Shown here: positions 17,319 through 25,496 of the stretch, piece after piece
Position numbering within the stretch: position 1 is the stretch's first letter
Layout: every line of letters starts with the position of its first letter
From: Clostridia bacterium
GTDB lineage: Bacteria > Bacillota > Clostridia > Saccharofermentanales > Saccharofermentanaceae
Length of the DNA: 50,468 nucleotides
Assembly (NCBI GenBank): GCA_024403755.1
Contig: JAKSRF010000004.1
Coordinates: forward strand, 1-50,468
Direction: 5' to 3'
The notes under the pieces: generated by a model
What the model was told of the DNA's origin: nothing
The model's input: only the letters and a program-made list of their open reading frames with translations
Databases searched by the model: none
Made by a program: the position numbers and the translations under genes

Positions 17319-18695
17319 TCAGAGTTCCAACAGTTTATTTATGGTGTCATTATAAATCTTTGTGAGCTTACGCTTTGAATTGTGAGTTTTCCTGATTAGC
17401 GGCTTAATTATTTTGTTTGTTCCTTTGTATGCAACGGTCCATGTGTGTTCAATATTATCCACGGCCTTGTATTTTATGTGATGTATTGTTGTGGCATCTC
17501 TGTCGGCGTGCCTTTTATTATAACGATTAATCGTTTCCATATACGCTAATTCTACTTTGTCCGCGAATACATCAGCATCAAAATCCTCTACGGATTTTAC
17601 CGCATTTGATGCAATTCGATTGTATTTCTCTTCACTTTCGAAAAGGTCGTTTACAATCTCAGGCAACAAATCCGGATTTTTAAAGACCTTACTGTTGAAA
17701 TCATCCTTCAGAACGGCAGATATTGAATCATCGTATCTGGCGATAACAGGAAGTCCTGCGGCTAAGGCTTCATAGTAGGTTAAGCCCTGTGTCTCCGAAG
17801 TTGAACAGGAAATGAAAGCATCTCCTACATGATAATATGTTGCCACTTCAGAATAAGGAACAAATCCCGGGAATCTTATTCGGTCTCCCAGCTTTAAATC
17901 TTCGGCTAAAGCCTTAAGTTCAGGCATTGCAGGTCCGTCACCGATAACAATAAAGAGAATATTCGGATTCAGAGATAATATCTCCGGCATTTTACGAATA
18001 ATCATATCGATGCTCTTCTCAGGAGCAACACGACCGATAGATAAGATTACTCTGTCACTCGGAAGAATATTCCATTCTTTTTTTATGTCGTTTAATCGTG
18101 TAATGTCGATTTCTGAAGTGCTGAACGGTTTCAGATTTATGCCGGACGGAATAACATAAGTAGTCATGTTTACACCGTATGAGATTATGCTCTGTTTGAC
18201 TTTCTCCGTCGGTACAATAAGCGAATTTGCAGATTCGCAAAAAGAACCGGACAGCATTTTCGCGGCAATTTTTGCAGGCTTGTCTACAACCTTTACACCT
18301 CGTGTCAGGTAGTGGGTATAATCCTCAAGCATCGTGTGATAGGTGTGTATTTGAGCAATACCTAAGGCCTTTGCCACAAGATGTCCCATGATACCCATTG
18401 AGAATTCTGTTTGCGAATGAATTATATCTATATTAAGTTTTCTGCAAAGCTCTATAACACCGATATAATATGGCTTAACCGCACGATAAGGCTTAACAAA
18501 AGCAACAGATACGGAAGGAACTCTGAATACAGGCGGATCGGTCTCTACAAGCTTGATTTTTTTTGACGGTTCGGAAATTGAGAAAATGTAAACCTTATGG
18601 CCCTTTGCAATAAGACCGTTAGTCAAAGTGTATATAGAACTGGATACTCCGTTTATGTTCGGAAAATAATTATCTGTAAAAATTGCAATATTCAT
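17319..18695 (-). CDS. GT4-family glycosyltransferase, diacylglycerol glucosyltransferase-like
   Basis: A 458-residue GT-B fold enzyme. The N-terminus NIAIFTDNYFPNINGVS is typical of the acceptor-binding domain of alpha-glucosyldiacylglycerol synthases and related mannosyltransferases. The C-terminal nucleotide-sugar motif is ETQGLTYYEALAAGLPVIA (E-x7-E). A basic C-terminal tail of about 60 residues would suit membrane attachment. A glycolipid or lipoteichoic-acid anchor role is inferred. AGGAGA lies 9-10 bases before the start. Confidence 0.85.
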   Translation of the reverse strand: MNIAIFTDNYFPNINGVSSSIYTLTNGLIAKGHKVYIFSISEPSKKIKLVETDPPVFRVPSVSVAFVKPYRAVKPYYIGVIELCRKLNIDIIHSQTEFSMGIMGHLVAKALGIAQIHTYHTMLEDYTHYLTRGVKVVDKPAKIAAKMLSGSFCESANSLIVPTEKVKQSIISYGVNMTTYVIPSGINLKPFSTSEIDITRLNDIKKEWNILPSDRVILSIGRVAPEKSIDMIIRKMPEILSLNPNILFIVIGDGPAMPELKALAEDLKLGDRIRFPGFVPYSEVATYYHVGDAFISCSTSETQGLTYYEALAAGLPVIARYDDSISAVLKDDFNSKVFKNPDLLPEIVNDLFESEEKYNRIASNAVKSVEDFDADVFADKVELAYMETINRYNKRHADRDATTIHHIKYKAVDNIEHTWTVAYKGTNKIIKPLIRKTHNSKRKLTKIYNDTINKLLEL

Positions 18696-18733
18696 TCTCT
18701 ATGATTCTCCTGTATTTCATATTATATCCCAAT

Positions 18734-18762
18734 TTCAGAAAAATAACATAATGGTGTATAAT
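18734..18762 (+). promoter_or_regulatory. Candidate promoter of prfA-tsaC
   Basis: TTCAGA (18734-18739) and TATAAT (18757-18762) are 17 bases apart. The resulting leader is about 80 bases, with no strong ribosome binding site near the prfA ATG. Confidence 0.6.
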
Positions 18763-18848
18763 GCATTTGGCTGTTTTTTTGCCTATAATCGGTAATTAAG
18801 TGAACAGTTGTATTCTATAGTTTTAAGGATAAAATTTTACTGAAAATT

Positions 18849-19946
18849 ATGGCAATTAACGAAGAAAAAATTAATTCGGTTTTGATGCGGTACGAGGAAA
18901 TTCTGTCATCAATGCAGGATCCGAGTGTCATTAACGATAAAGAACGATATTTGAAGCTTTCGAAGGAATTGGGAGAGCTGGAATTTAAGGTATCAAGAAT
19001 AAAAGCATATTATGATAATGAACAAAAACTCAGGGATGCTCTGGATTTGCTTCAAAATTCGGATGACGACGAATTACATGTTCTTGCTACCGAAGAACTT
19101 AATGAAGCAAAAAGTGACAGAGAAGCATTAGAGCATGATATAGCACTTATTCTTGCTCCGCAGGATCCGCGTGATGAACGTAATGTAATTGTTGAGATTC
19201 GTGCGGGAGCCGGCGGTGAAGAAGCGGCTTTATTTGCATCAACACTTTTTAAGATGTATTCGATGTATTCACAAAACCACGGTCTGAAGGTTAATGTTAT
19301 TGATTCCAATGATACTGAATTGGGTGGATATAAGGAAATTGTTTTTGAAATAGAGGGACGCGGTGCTTACTCGAAATTTAAGTTTGAGAGCGGTGTTCAC
19401 AGAGTTCAGCGTGTTCCTGTGACGGAAACCGGCGGCAGAGTCCATACTTCAACTGTTACTGTTGCGGTTTTGCCGGAAGCAGAACCGACAGAAGTGAAGA
19501 TTAATCCTGAAGATTTGAGAATTGATACCTACCGAGCCTCAGGTAAGGGCGGACAGCATGTCAACAGAACGGATTCGGCTATACGAATAACTCATATTCC
19601 TACGGGCTTGGTGGTTACCTGTCAGGATGAAAGAAGCCAGTATAAGAATAAAGATAAAGCTATGGCTGTTCTTAATTCAAGATTACTTGAGATTGCAGAG
19701 AATAAAAGTAAAAGTGAAGTTGATGATACCCGTAAGAATCAGGTTGGATCAGGTGAACGTTCGGAGAAAATAAGAACCTATAACTATCACCAGTCCAGAG
19801 TAACAGATCACAGAATCGGCTTGACATTATACAAGCTTGAGGCTATTCTTGCAGGCGATTTGGATGAGATTATAGACGCACTTACTATTGCAGGCGGCGC
19901 CGATGACCTTGTTGTTAACAGTGATGATATTTCAGATGAAGATTAA
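18849..19946 (+). CDS. prfA: Peptide chain release factor 1
   Basis: A 365-residue class I release factor that reads UAA and UAG. The peptidyl-tRNA hydrolysis motif GGQ is in [16 protein letters not shown]. The codon-recognition tripeptide position is PVT in [15 protein letters not shown], which is RF1-type rather than the RF2 SPF. The length is normal. The ribosome binding site is weak: the nearest purine run, AAGGAT, is about 20 bases upstream. It is followed 11 bases later by the tsaC fusion; prmC, often next to prfA, is absent here. Confidence 0.97.
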   Translation: MAINEEKINSVLMRYEEILSSMQDPSVINDKERYLKLSKELGELEFKVSRIKAYYDNEQKLRDALDLLQNSDDDELHVLATEELNEAKSDREALEHDIALILAPQDPRDERNVIVEIRAGAGGEEAALFASTLFKMYSMYSQNHGLKVNVIDSNDTELGGYKEIVFEIEGRGAYSKFKFESGVHRVQRVPVTETGGRVHTSTVTVAVLPEAEPTEVKINPEDLRIDTYRASGKGGQHVNRTDSAIRITHIPTGLVVTCQDERSQYKNKDKAMAVLNSRLLEIAENKSKSEVDDTRKNQVGSGERSEKIRTYNYHQSRVTDHRIGLTLYKLEAILAGDLDEIIDALTIAGGADDLVVNSDDISDED

Positions 19947-19957
19947 GGTAAAGTAAA

Positions 19958-21751
19958 ATGAGAGTAAAAAAATACGACAAAACTGAATTTGTTTCTTCAA
20001 AGGATGTTGAAGCGGTAAAGGCTGCAGCGAAGCACCTTCATGACGGTGAAGTCGTAGGTTTCCCTACTGAGACGGTGTACGGTCTCGGTGCCAATGCTTT
20101 TGACAGGGATGCCGTAGATAAGATTTTCGAAGCCAAGGGAAGACCCGGTGATAATCCGCTGATTGTTCATATTGCGGATAAATCTCAGATTAATGAACTG
20201 GTGTCGGAGATAACGCCTGTTGCGCAAAAGCTCATTGATGCTTTTATGCCGGGACCGATTACTGTAATTATGCGTAAGTCGGATAAGATTCCTTCTAATG
20301 TTACGGCCGGACTTGATACTGTCGGAATCAGAATGCCTTCCAAAAAAGAAGCCAATGATTTTTTGCGTTTTTGTGATTGTCCTGTAGCAGCACCTTCTGC
20401 TAATATTTCGGGCAGTCCGTCACCTACGCGTGCCGACCATGTTATGGCAGATATGGATGGTTATGTTTATGCTGTTGTAGACGGCGGTGAGGCGGATTAC
20501 GGATTGGAATCTACCGTTGTCGATGCAACCGGAACGGTCCCTGTGGTGTTAAGACCGGGAGCTGTTACGGGTAAAATGATTTCAGAAGCACTTGAGACAA
20601 ACTCTGAGGACAATACGACTCTCAAAAAAGGTGAGACTCCTAAGGCTCCCGGAATGAAGTATCGTCATTATGCCCCGCATTGTTCGGTTGAGATTATAGA
20701 TTTACCGAATGATATTGAATTGATAAATGACGAGACTTTAGATACCGAGACGGAAGAAGATACAGAACTTGATTTTACTAAGCTGAGTGATGATGAGAAG
20801 AAAGAGGTCCTTAAAATTACTCTTCCTTTTATGAACAGAATCAGAGAGATATTAAATGAGAATCCTCTTGCGCGAATAGGTGTTTTTGCCGGAGTTGAGG
20901 TTAAGGCTTCGCTTGAAATGCTTCGCGATGATAACATTTATTATCACACAGAATTTTTTGTTTACGGAAGAAGTGCAGATACTTCTGCGGCTTCTCACTG
21001 TCTCTTTGACGGGTTGAGAGAACTTGATGTTAATAAGACTGATATTATTTTGGCTATGGGATTCAACGGTGACGGAATTTCCAAGGCATATATGAATCGA
21101 CTTAAGAAGGCGGCGTATAAATCGGGGGATATGCCTGATTCTGTACTGAAGGGTGATGATTTGAATTTGAGGAGCAAACGTTCTTTGGATTCTTTTAAAT
21201 CTACGTGTACAGCTTCTGTTTTGTTCATTTGTGATAAAAATCGCAATTTATCCATTGCAGCAGAGGCACTTTTCAGAGATATTATAAAAAGAGAATTACC
21301 GTACTGTTCGGTATTGTCTGAGGATGTCGGTGCCGAGCTTTATGCTGATTCATGCGGAATAAACGCAATAGACGGTGATATGCCCGATGAATTTACTTTA
21401 AAAGCTTTGAAGGAAGCAGCAGGTATTGATGCGTCATATCTTAAGGCTCTCAGAGGCAGTCCGTCCGTATACGATGATTCTGATATTATTATATGTTTAA
21501 GAGAAGATACTTTACAGAAATTGATTCACAATTTTCCTCCTTTGGAAAATAAAGCATATTCGCTTTCTTCATATGCGGCGAATTGCGGTTTGGTTGTAAA
21601 GAATGAGCAGGGAAAAGTTCTTTCTGTCTCGTTACCGGATCCGACCGGAGAAAATTATGTTACACATTTACATACCGTTAAAGCGATAAAAGCTTATCTA
21701 GAGCTTTTGTTTCCGTATATTCTTAAGGATTTGGGTGTAAAAAGAATCTGA
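19958..21751 (+). CDS. tsaC: Threonylcarbamoyladenylate synthase (TsaC/Sua5) fused to a degenerate LMW-phosphatase domain
   Basis: A 597-residue three-part protein. Residues about 15-215 are the YrdC/TsaC domain, which makes threonylcarbamoyl-AMP for tRNA t6A37 (PTETVYGLG, KGRPGDNPLIVH, APSANISGSPSPT). After the GMKYRHYAPH linker, residues about 240-400 are the Sua5 C-terminal domain (FDGLRELD, MNRLKKAA). Residues about 421-597 resemble a low-molecular-weight protein phosphatase: SVLFIC at Cys425, AAEALF, and a late LPDPTG with Asp561. The CX5R loop reads C-D-K-N-R-N-L-S, so the Arg is Leu431 and catalysis is unlikely. In Bacillus these parts are nearby separate genes, ywlC and ywlE, and YwlE is a phospho-arginine phosphatase. 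Confidence 0.9.
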   Translation: MRVKKYDKTEFVSSKDVEAVKAAAKHLHDGEVVGFPTETVYGLGANAFDRDAVDKIFEAKGRPGDNPLIVHIADKSQINELVSEITPVAQKLIDAFMPGPITVIMRKSDKIPSNVTAGLDTVGIRMPSKKEANDFLRFCDCPVAAPSANISGSPSPTRADHVMADMDGYVYAVVDGGEADYGLESTVVDATGTVPVVLRPGAVTGKMISEALETNSEDNTTLKKGETPKAPGMKYRHYAPHCSVEIIDLPNDIELINDETLDTETEEDTELDFTKLSDDEKKEVLKITLPFMNRIREILNENPLARIGVFAGVEVKASLEMLRDDNIYYHTEFFVYGRSADTSAASHCLFDGLRELDVNKTDIILAMGFNGDGISKAYMNRLKKAAYKSGDMPDSVLKGDDLNLRSKRSLDSFKSTCTASVLFICDKNRNLSIAAEALFRDIIKRELPYCSVLSEDVGAELYADSCGINAIDGDMPDEFTLKALKEAAGIDASYLKALRGSPSVYDDSDIIICLREDTLQKLIHNFPPLENKAYSLSSYAANCGLVVKNEQGKVLSVSLPDPTGENYVTHLHTVKAIKAYLELLFPYILKDLGVKRI

Positions 21752-21862
21752 TTAAATGAATAAACAAGCATTTTTTAGTCGCGTCTGTGTGGTATAATTA
21801 CTTCATGTGATAAACAAAAGAAGAAACAATACGAATTTAATGAGACGATTTAAAGATTTATC

Positions 21863-21975
21863 TTGACTAAATACCTGTTTATGTGATATTCTCACAAGGC
21901 TGTTCTTATGTATGCAGCTAATCCTTGCTCGATACAGGTTATCGGGCCTAATGTCCAAGAGGAGGTGAATGACAC
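21863..21975 (+). promoter_or_regulatory. Promoter and structured leader of rpsF-ssb-rpsR
   Basis: TTGACT (21863-21868) and TATTCT (21887-21892) have an 18-base spacer. A leader of about 75 bases follows. Within it CAAGGCTG can pair with CAG and CCTTG across a bulge, and GATA/TATC forms a small hairpin before GAGGAGGTG. An S6:S18 autoregulatory leader is known in many bacteria; whether this is one is only suspected. A second TATAAT at 21793-21798 has a poor -35 box. Confidence 0.4.
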
Positions 21976-22266
21976 ATGGCAAATCAGTATCAGTTGGTAG
22001 TTATCCTCAACGCTGAATTGGGTGAAGAGGGAATTAACAATTTGTCTGAGAGCATTAAGTCCAAGATTGAGGCTTCTGCAACATCTATTGATGCTATCGA
22101 TACAATCGGTAAGAAGACTTTGGCTTATTCTATTGCTAATCAGACTGAGGGCTTCTATGTAAAGTATACTTTTACATCTGAGTCAGATTTACCTAAGGAA
22201 ATTGAGCGTGTTCTCAAGATTACTGAGGGTGTTTTGCGTTTTATTGTAGTTCGTGTTGGTGAATAA
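21976..22266 (+). CDS. rpsF: 30S ribosomal protein S6
   Basis: A 96-residue ferredoxin-fold ribosomal protein. The opening YQLVVILNAEL, the central IDTIGKKTLAYSI and the C-terminal VLRFIVVRV are family hallmarks. It pairs with S18 on 16S rRNA. GAGGAGGTG is 8 bases before the ATG. It is first in the conserved rpsF-ssb-rpsR order. Confidence 0.97.
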   Translation: MANQYQLVVILNAELGEEGINNLSESIKSKIEASATSIDAIDTIGKKTLAYSIANQTEGFYVKYTFTSESDLPKEIERVLKITEGVLRFIVVRVGE

Positions 22267-22289
22267 TCGTTACTAACGGAGGAATTAAC

Positions 22290-22808
22290 ATGAACAAAGT
22301 AATTTTATTAGGTAGATTAACAAAAGAACCTGAAGTAAAGATGACTGCAAGTCAGGTATCATTCTGTAATTTCACTATTGCAGTAGATCGCAGATTTAAA
22401 GATACTAACGGACAGAGACAGGCTGATTTTATCAGTTGTGTTGCTTGGAGACAGACTGCACAGTTTATCGGAAGTTATTTCCACAAGGGTTCAAAGATTT
22501 TGGTCGGCGGAAGCATACAGTCACGTTCCTATGACGATGCAAACGGCCAGAAGCGTTATGTCACTGAAGTAGTTGTTGATGAGGTGGATTTTGCCGATTC
22601 AGGAAGAAATGACGGTCAGGCTGTACCGAACGGATATGGTTCTGTTCCGACAGCACCGCAGGCTTCATATTCTGCTCCTGCTGCACCTGTTGCTCCTACG
22701 GCTCCTGCTGCTCCGACAGCTCCTATGAATTCTATCCCGGTTGATCCGAGTATGAATGACGGTTTCGGTCCTGCCGATTCAGATGACACACTACCGTTCG
22801 AGATTTAA
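22290..22808 (+). CDS. ssb: Single-stranded DNA-binding protein
   Basis: A 172-residue protein with an OB fold in residues 1-108 (NKVILLGRLTKEPEVK, FISCVAWRQTAQFI, GSIQSRSYDDANGQKRYVTE). A Pro/Ala-rich flexible linker follows, then the acidic interaction tip DDTLPFEI, which recruits replication and repair partners. It lies 23 bases after rpsF, with its own GGAGG. Confidence 0.97.
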   Translation: MNKVILLGRLTKEPEVKMTASQVSFCNFTIAVDRRFKDTNGQRQADFISCVAWRQTAQFIGSYFHKGSKILVGGSIQSRSYDDANGQKRYVTEVVVDEVDFADSGRNDGQAVPNGYGSVPTAPQASYSAPAAPVAPTAPAAPTAPMNSIPVDPSMNDGFGPADSDDTLPFEI

Positions 22809-22851
22809 TTCGAGATTAACTTGATTGTTACAATCAGATAAGGAGTTTAAA

Positions 22852-23121
22852 ATGGCTGAGAATAGAGCACCTAAGACAGGTCGTGAATTTGCTAATAATG
22901 CAAGACAGAGACGTCCACGCAGAAAGGCTTGCCAGTTCTGTGCAGATAAGGTTGAAGTTATTGACTTTATGGATGTTGCCAGACTTAAGAAGTGTGTTTC
23001 AGAGCGCGGTAAGATTCTTCCTAAGAGAATGACAGGTACTTGCGCTAAGCACCAGCGTGAATTGACTACTGCTATTAAGAGAGCACGTCATATCGCACTT
23101 CTCCCATTTATTGCTGACTAA
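22852..23121 (+). CDS. rpsR: 30S ribosomal protein S18 (Cys-rich form)
   Basis: An 89-residue protein with RKACQFC, LKKC and TGTCAKHQR, giving four Cys as expected for the zinc-binding C+ type of S18, followed by the conserved [15 protein letters not shown]. The start at 22852 follows AGGAG by 7 bases; an upstream in-frame ATG at 22825 would add nine unlikely residues. Confidence 0.96.
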   Translation: MAENRAPKTGREFANNARQRRPRRKACQFCADKVEVIDFMDVARLKKCVSERGKILPKRMTGTCAKHQRELTTAIKRARHIALLPFIAD

Positions 23122-23140
23122 TTTAATATAGTTTTTTAGT

Positions 23141-23210
23141 TTGAAGCAAAGGGAATAATATTGTATAATACATGGACATTTCCTGATGAGTATCATCAGA
23201 GAATGTCCAT
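23141..23210 (+). promoter_or_regulatory. rplI promoter followed at once by a long 5' hairpin
   Basis: TTGAAG (23141-23146) and TATAAT (23164-23169) are 17 bases apart. The predicted transcript starts near 23176, inside the 5' arm of a hairpin (ATGGACATT 23172-23180 with AATGTCCAT 23202-23210; inner CTGATG/CATCAG). The sequence after it, TATTTTATAG, is a poor U-tract. It could be a 5'-end stabilising hairpin of the rplI-dnaB mRNA, or a terminator for rpsR. Confidence 0.6.
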
Positions 23211-23252
23211 TATTTTATAGTTAATTTTTTTGATATATAGGAGGCGCTGAAA

Positions 23253-23696
23253 ATGAAGCTTATTTTATTGCAGGACGTTAAGGATGTAGGAAAGAAGAAT
23301 GATGTTGTCGATGTAAATGACGGATACGGTCGTAATTTCCTTCTTAAAAAGAAGCTTGCCAAGGAAGTAACGGCAGCAAACCTTAACGATGTAAAAATGA
23401 AGAAGGGCGCTGAGGCAGAACTTGCAAGAAGAGAACTTGAGAATGCCAGGGCTTTGGCAGCAAAAATAGAGAATAAAGAATTTGAGCTTAAGGTTAAATG
23501 CGGCGACGGCGGTAAGCTTTACGGTGCTGTTACGTCAATGGATGTTGCCGATGCAATGAAGAAAGAAGGCTTTGACATTCAGAAGAAGAATGTTGTTATA
23601 GACGGTACTATCAAGAATGTCGGAAAGTTTGATGTAAAGGTTAAACTTCACACCAAGGTATCTACTAAAGTAGTTGTTAATGTAGTTGCAGAATAA
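23253..23696 (+). CDS. rplI: 50S ribosomal protein L9
   Basis: A 147-residue protein: N-terminal domain KLILLQDVKDVGKKNDVVDVNDGYGRN in two overlapping signatures, the long connecting helix (about residues 40-75, Lys/Glu/Ala-rich), and the C-terminal domain with GKLYGAVTS. It binds 23S rRNA. AGGAGGCG precedes the ATG. dnaB starts 16 bases later; the gdpP/yybT gene that often precedes rplI in Firmicutes is absent. Confidence 0.96.
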   Translation: MKLILLQDVKDVGKKNDVVDVNDGYGRNFLLKKKLAKEVTAANLNDVKMKKGAEAELARRELENARALAAKIENKEFELKVKCGDGGKLYGAVTSMDVADAMKKEGFDIQKKNVVIDGTIKNVGKFDVKVKLHTKVSTKVVVNVVAE

Positions 23697-23712
23697 AGTT
23701 TGGCAGGACGCG

Positions 23713-25485
23713 ATGGACAGAGATTTAAGTGATAACTTAATAGAAGGTGCTCCTGATGTTGCAAACGGCGGACGTGCTCTTCCTTCTGATATAAACAGTG
23801 AACGGGCTATTTTGTCACTGTGCCTCAGAAATGCGGCTAATTTGGGTGTTGTAATTAATTCATTGAAAGCAGAAGACTTTTGTGATACGAGAAACAGCAT
23901 TATTTTTGAAGTAATGGCTGAGATGTATCTTAAGGGTGAGGCTTTGGATATTGTTGCGGTATCAAGTGAATTAGAGAGAAAAGGCAAGACTAATCAAACC
24001 GGCGGAATACAGTACCTGAATGAGATTTACAGTGCCGTTACTGTTTCTTCCAATATGAAGACATATGTTCAAAACGTAAAGAGTAAGAGCTCGTCAAGAA
24101 AGTTGATTACGTTTGTCAACGGTATTCTGAATTATGCTTATGATAATAAAAACAGTGCTTCCGATTTGATTGATTCTGCGGTAAGCGGTTTATCTAAGAT
24201 GCGTGAGACCGGTTCCAAAGGATTTACTTTATTGGCTAACCAATTAGGTGAGAATTTGAAGGAACTTCACCAGATTGCTACCGGTGAGAAGAAGATAACA
24301 ACGATAAAAACCGGATTCAAGGGGCTTGATCATCATCTTGGAGGTTTGAAGGGCGGTGCATTATATATAATTGCAGCGCGACCTGGTATGGGAAAAACTT
24401 CATTGGCATTAAATATTGCCACTAATGTTGCAATTAATTATCATAAGACCGTTTGCTTTTTCTCATTAGAGATGAGTAAAGCGGAGCTTGCTAATAAGAT
24501 ACTCATTACTAATTCATCGGTTGATGCCAAGAAGATACAGCGTTCGCAGACTACACCTGCCGAGGAAAGACTTCTTCAGGATGCATATGTCAGTCTTGCG
24601 AAAGTACCTTTTTATATTGATGATGATACGCAGACCAATCCGTTTACGATGAAATCGAAGTTGGAACAGCAGCGTGCCAATGGTAAGGTTGATTTGGTTG
24701 TTGTCGATTACCTCGGCTTGATGACTATGCCTAATCAGGGTAAGAATTCATCAAGACAGCAGGAAGTAGCTGATATAGCCCGTAATCTTAAACTGTTGGC
24801 AATGGATATGCAGATTCCGGTTATAGCTTTGTCACAGCTTTCCCGAGGTGCCGAACAGAGAGAAGATCATACTCCTATGCTGTCAGATCTTCGTGATTCC
24901 GGTGCTATTGAGCAGGATGCAGACTCAGTTATTTTTATCGATCGTGACGATTATTATCACAATAAGAATGAGAAGAGCAGTAAAAACAATAATTCCGGTG
25001 ATAATTCTGAATCCGAAGGCAGTACAAAGAGCAATGTGATGCTTGTTGACGGTCATGCTGCACTGCCGGCAAAAATTATTGTTGCAAAAAACCGTGCAGG
25101 AAGTACGGGAACCTGTAAGGTATTATGGATACCGGACAAGACGTTGTTTTTGGATCCGCCTTCTAACGAGAATTCAGAGATGCCGGCAGGTTATACATCA
25201 AAAGTGTCTTCCTATACAAGGACTGTTGACGGAGATGCTGCGGCAGGTAATTACAATTTTGAAGAACCGGCATATATGCCTCCTCCGGAACCTGAATATA
25301 TTCCGAATGATAACGACGTACCGCCTCCGTATGAAGATTCGATTCCTCCGTTTGAAGAGGATATTCATCATGCAGATGAGCGAGTACAGGCACCTTCTTC
25401 TGCTGATTCCGGTGAAGTAAGCAATGAAGAGAATCAAGAGTTCTTCAGTGATTTTCATACTGATTTACCGCCTGATTTTATTTAG
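23713..25485 (+). CDS. dnaB: Replicative DNA helicase DnaB
   Basis: A 590-residue hexameric 5'-3' helicase. The N-terminal DnaB domain (LPSDINSERAILS) is followed by the RecA-type domain with Walker A ARPGMGKTS (about 222-229), FFSLEMSK, VVVDYLGLM and LSQLSRGAEQR. It is longer than usual: an Asn/Ser-rich insertion of about 30 residues follows DRDDYYH, and an acidic, Pro-rich tail of about 115 residues follows the conserved core ending. The start at 23713 is chosen over a TTG at 23686 that overlaps rplI. AGGA lies just upstream. Confidence 0.95.
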   Translation: MDRDLSDNLIEGAPDVANGGRALPSDINSERAILSLCLRNAANLGVVINSLKAEDFCDTRNSIIFEVMAEMYLKGEALDIVAVSSELERKGKTNQTGGIQYLNEIYSAVTVSSNMKTYVQNVKSKSSSRKLITFVNGILNYAYDNKNSASDLIDSAVSGLSKMRETGSKGFTLLANQLGENLKELHQIATGEKKITTIKTGFKGLDHHLGGLKGGALYIIAARPGMGKTSLALNIATNVAINYHKTVCFFSLEMSKAELANKILITNSSVDAKKIQRSQTTPAEERLLQDAYVSLAKVPFYIDDDTQTNPFTMKSKLEQQRANGKVDLVVVDYLGLMTMPNQGKNSSRQQEVADIARNLKLLAMDMQIPVIALSQLSRGAEQREDHTPMLSDLRDSGAIEQDADSVIFIDRDDYYHNKNEKSSKNNNSGDNSESEGSTKSNVMLVDGHAALPAKIIVAKNRAGSTGTCKVLWIPDKTLFLDPPSNENSEMPAGYTSKVSSYTRTVDGDAAAGNYNFEEPAYMPPPEPEYIPNDNDVPPPYEDSIPPFEEDIHHADERVQAPSSADSGEVSNEENQEFFSDFHTDLPPDFI

Positions 25486-25496
25486 TCGGAGATATT

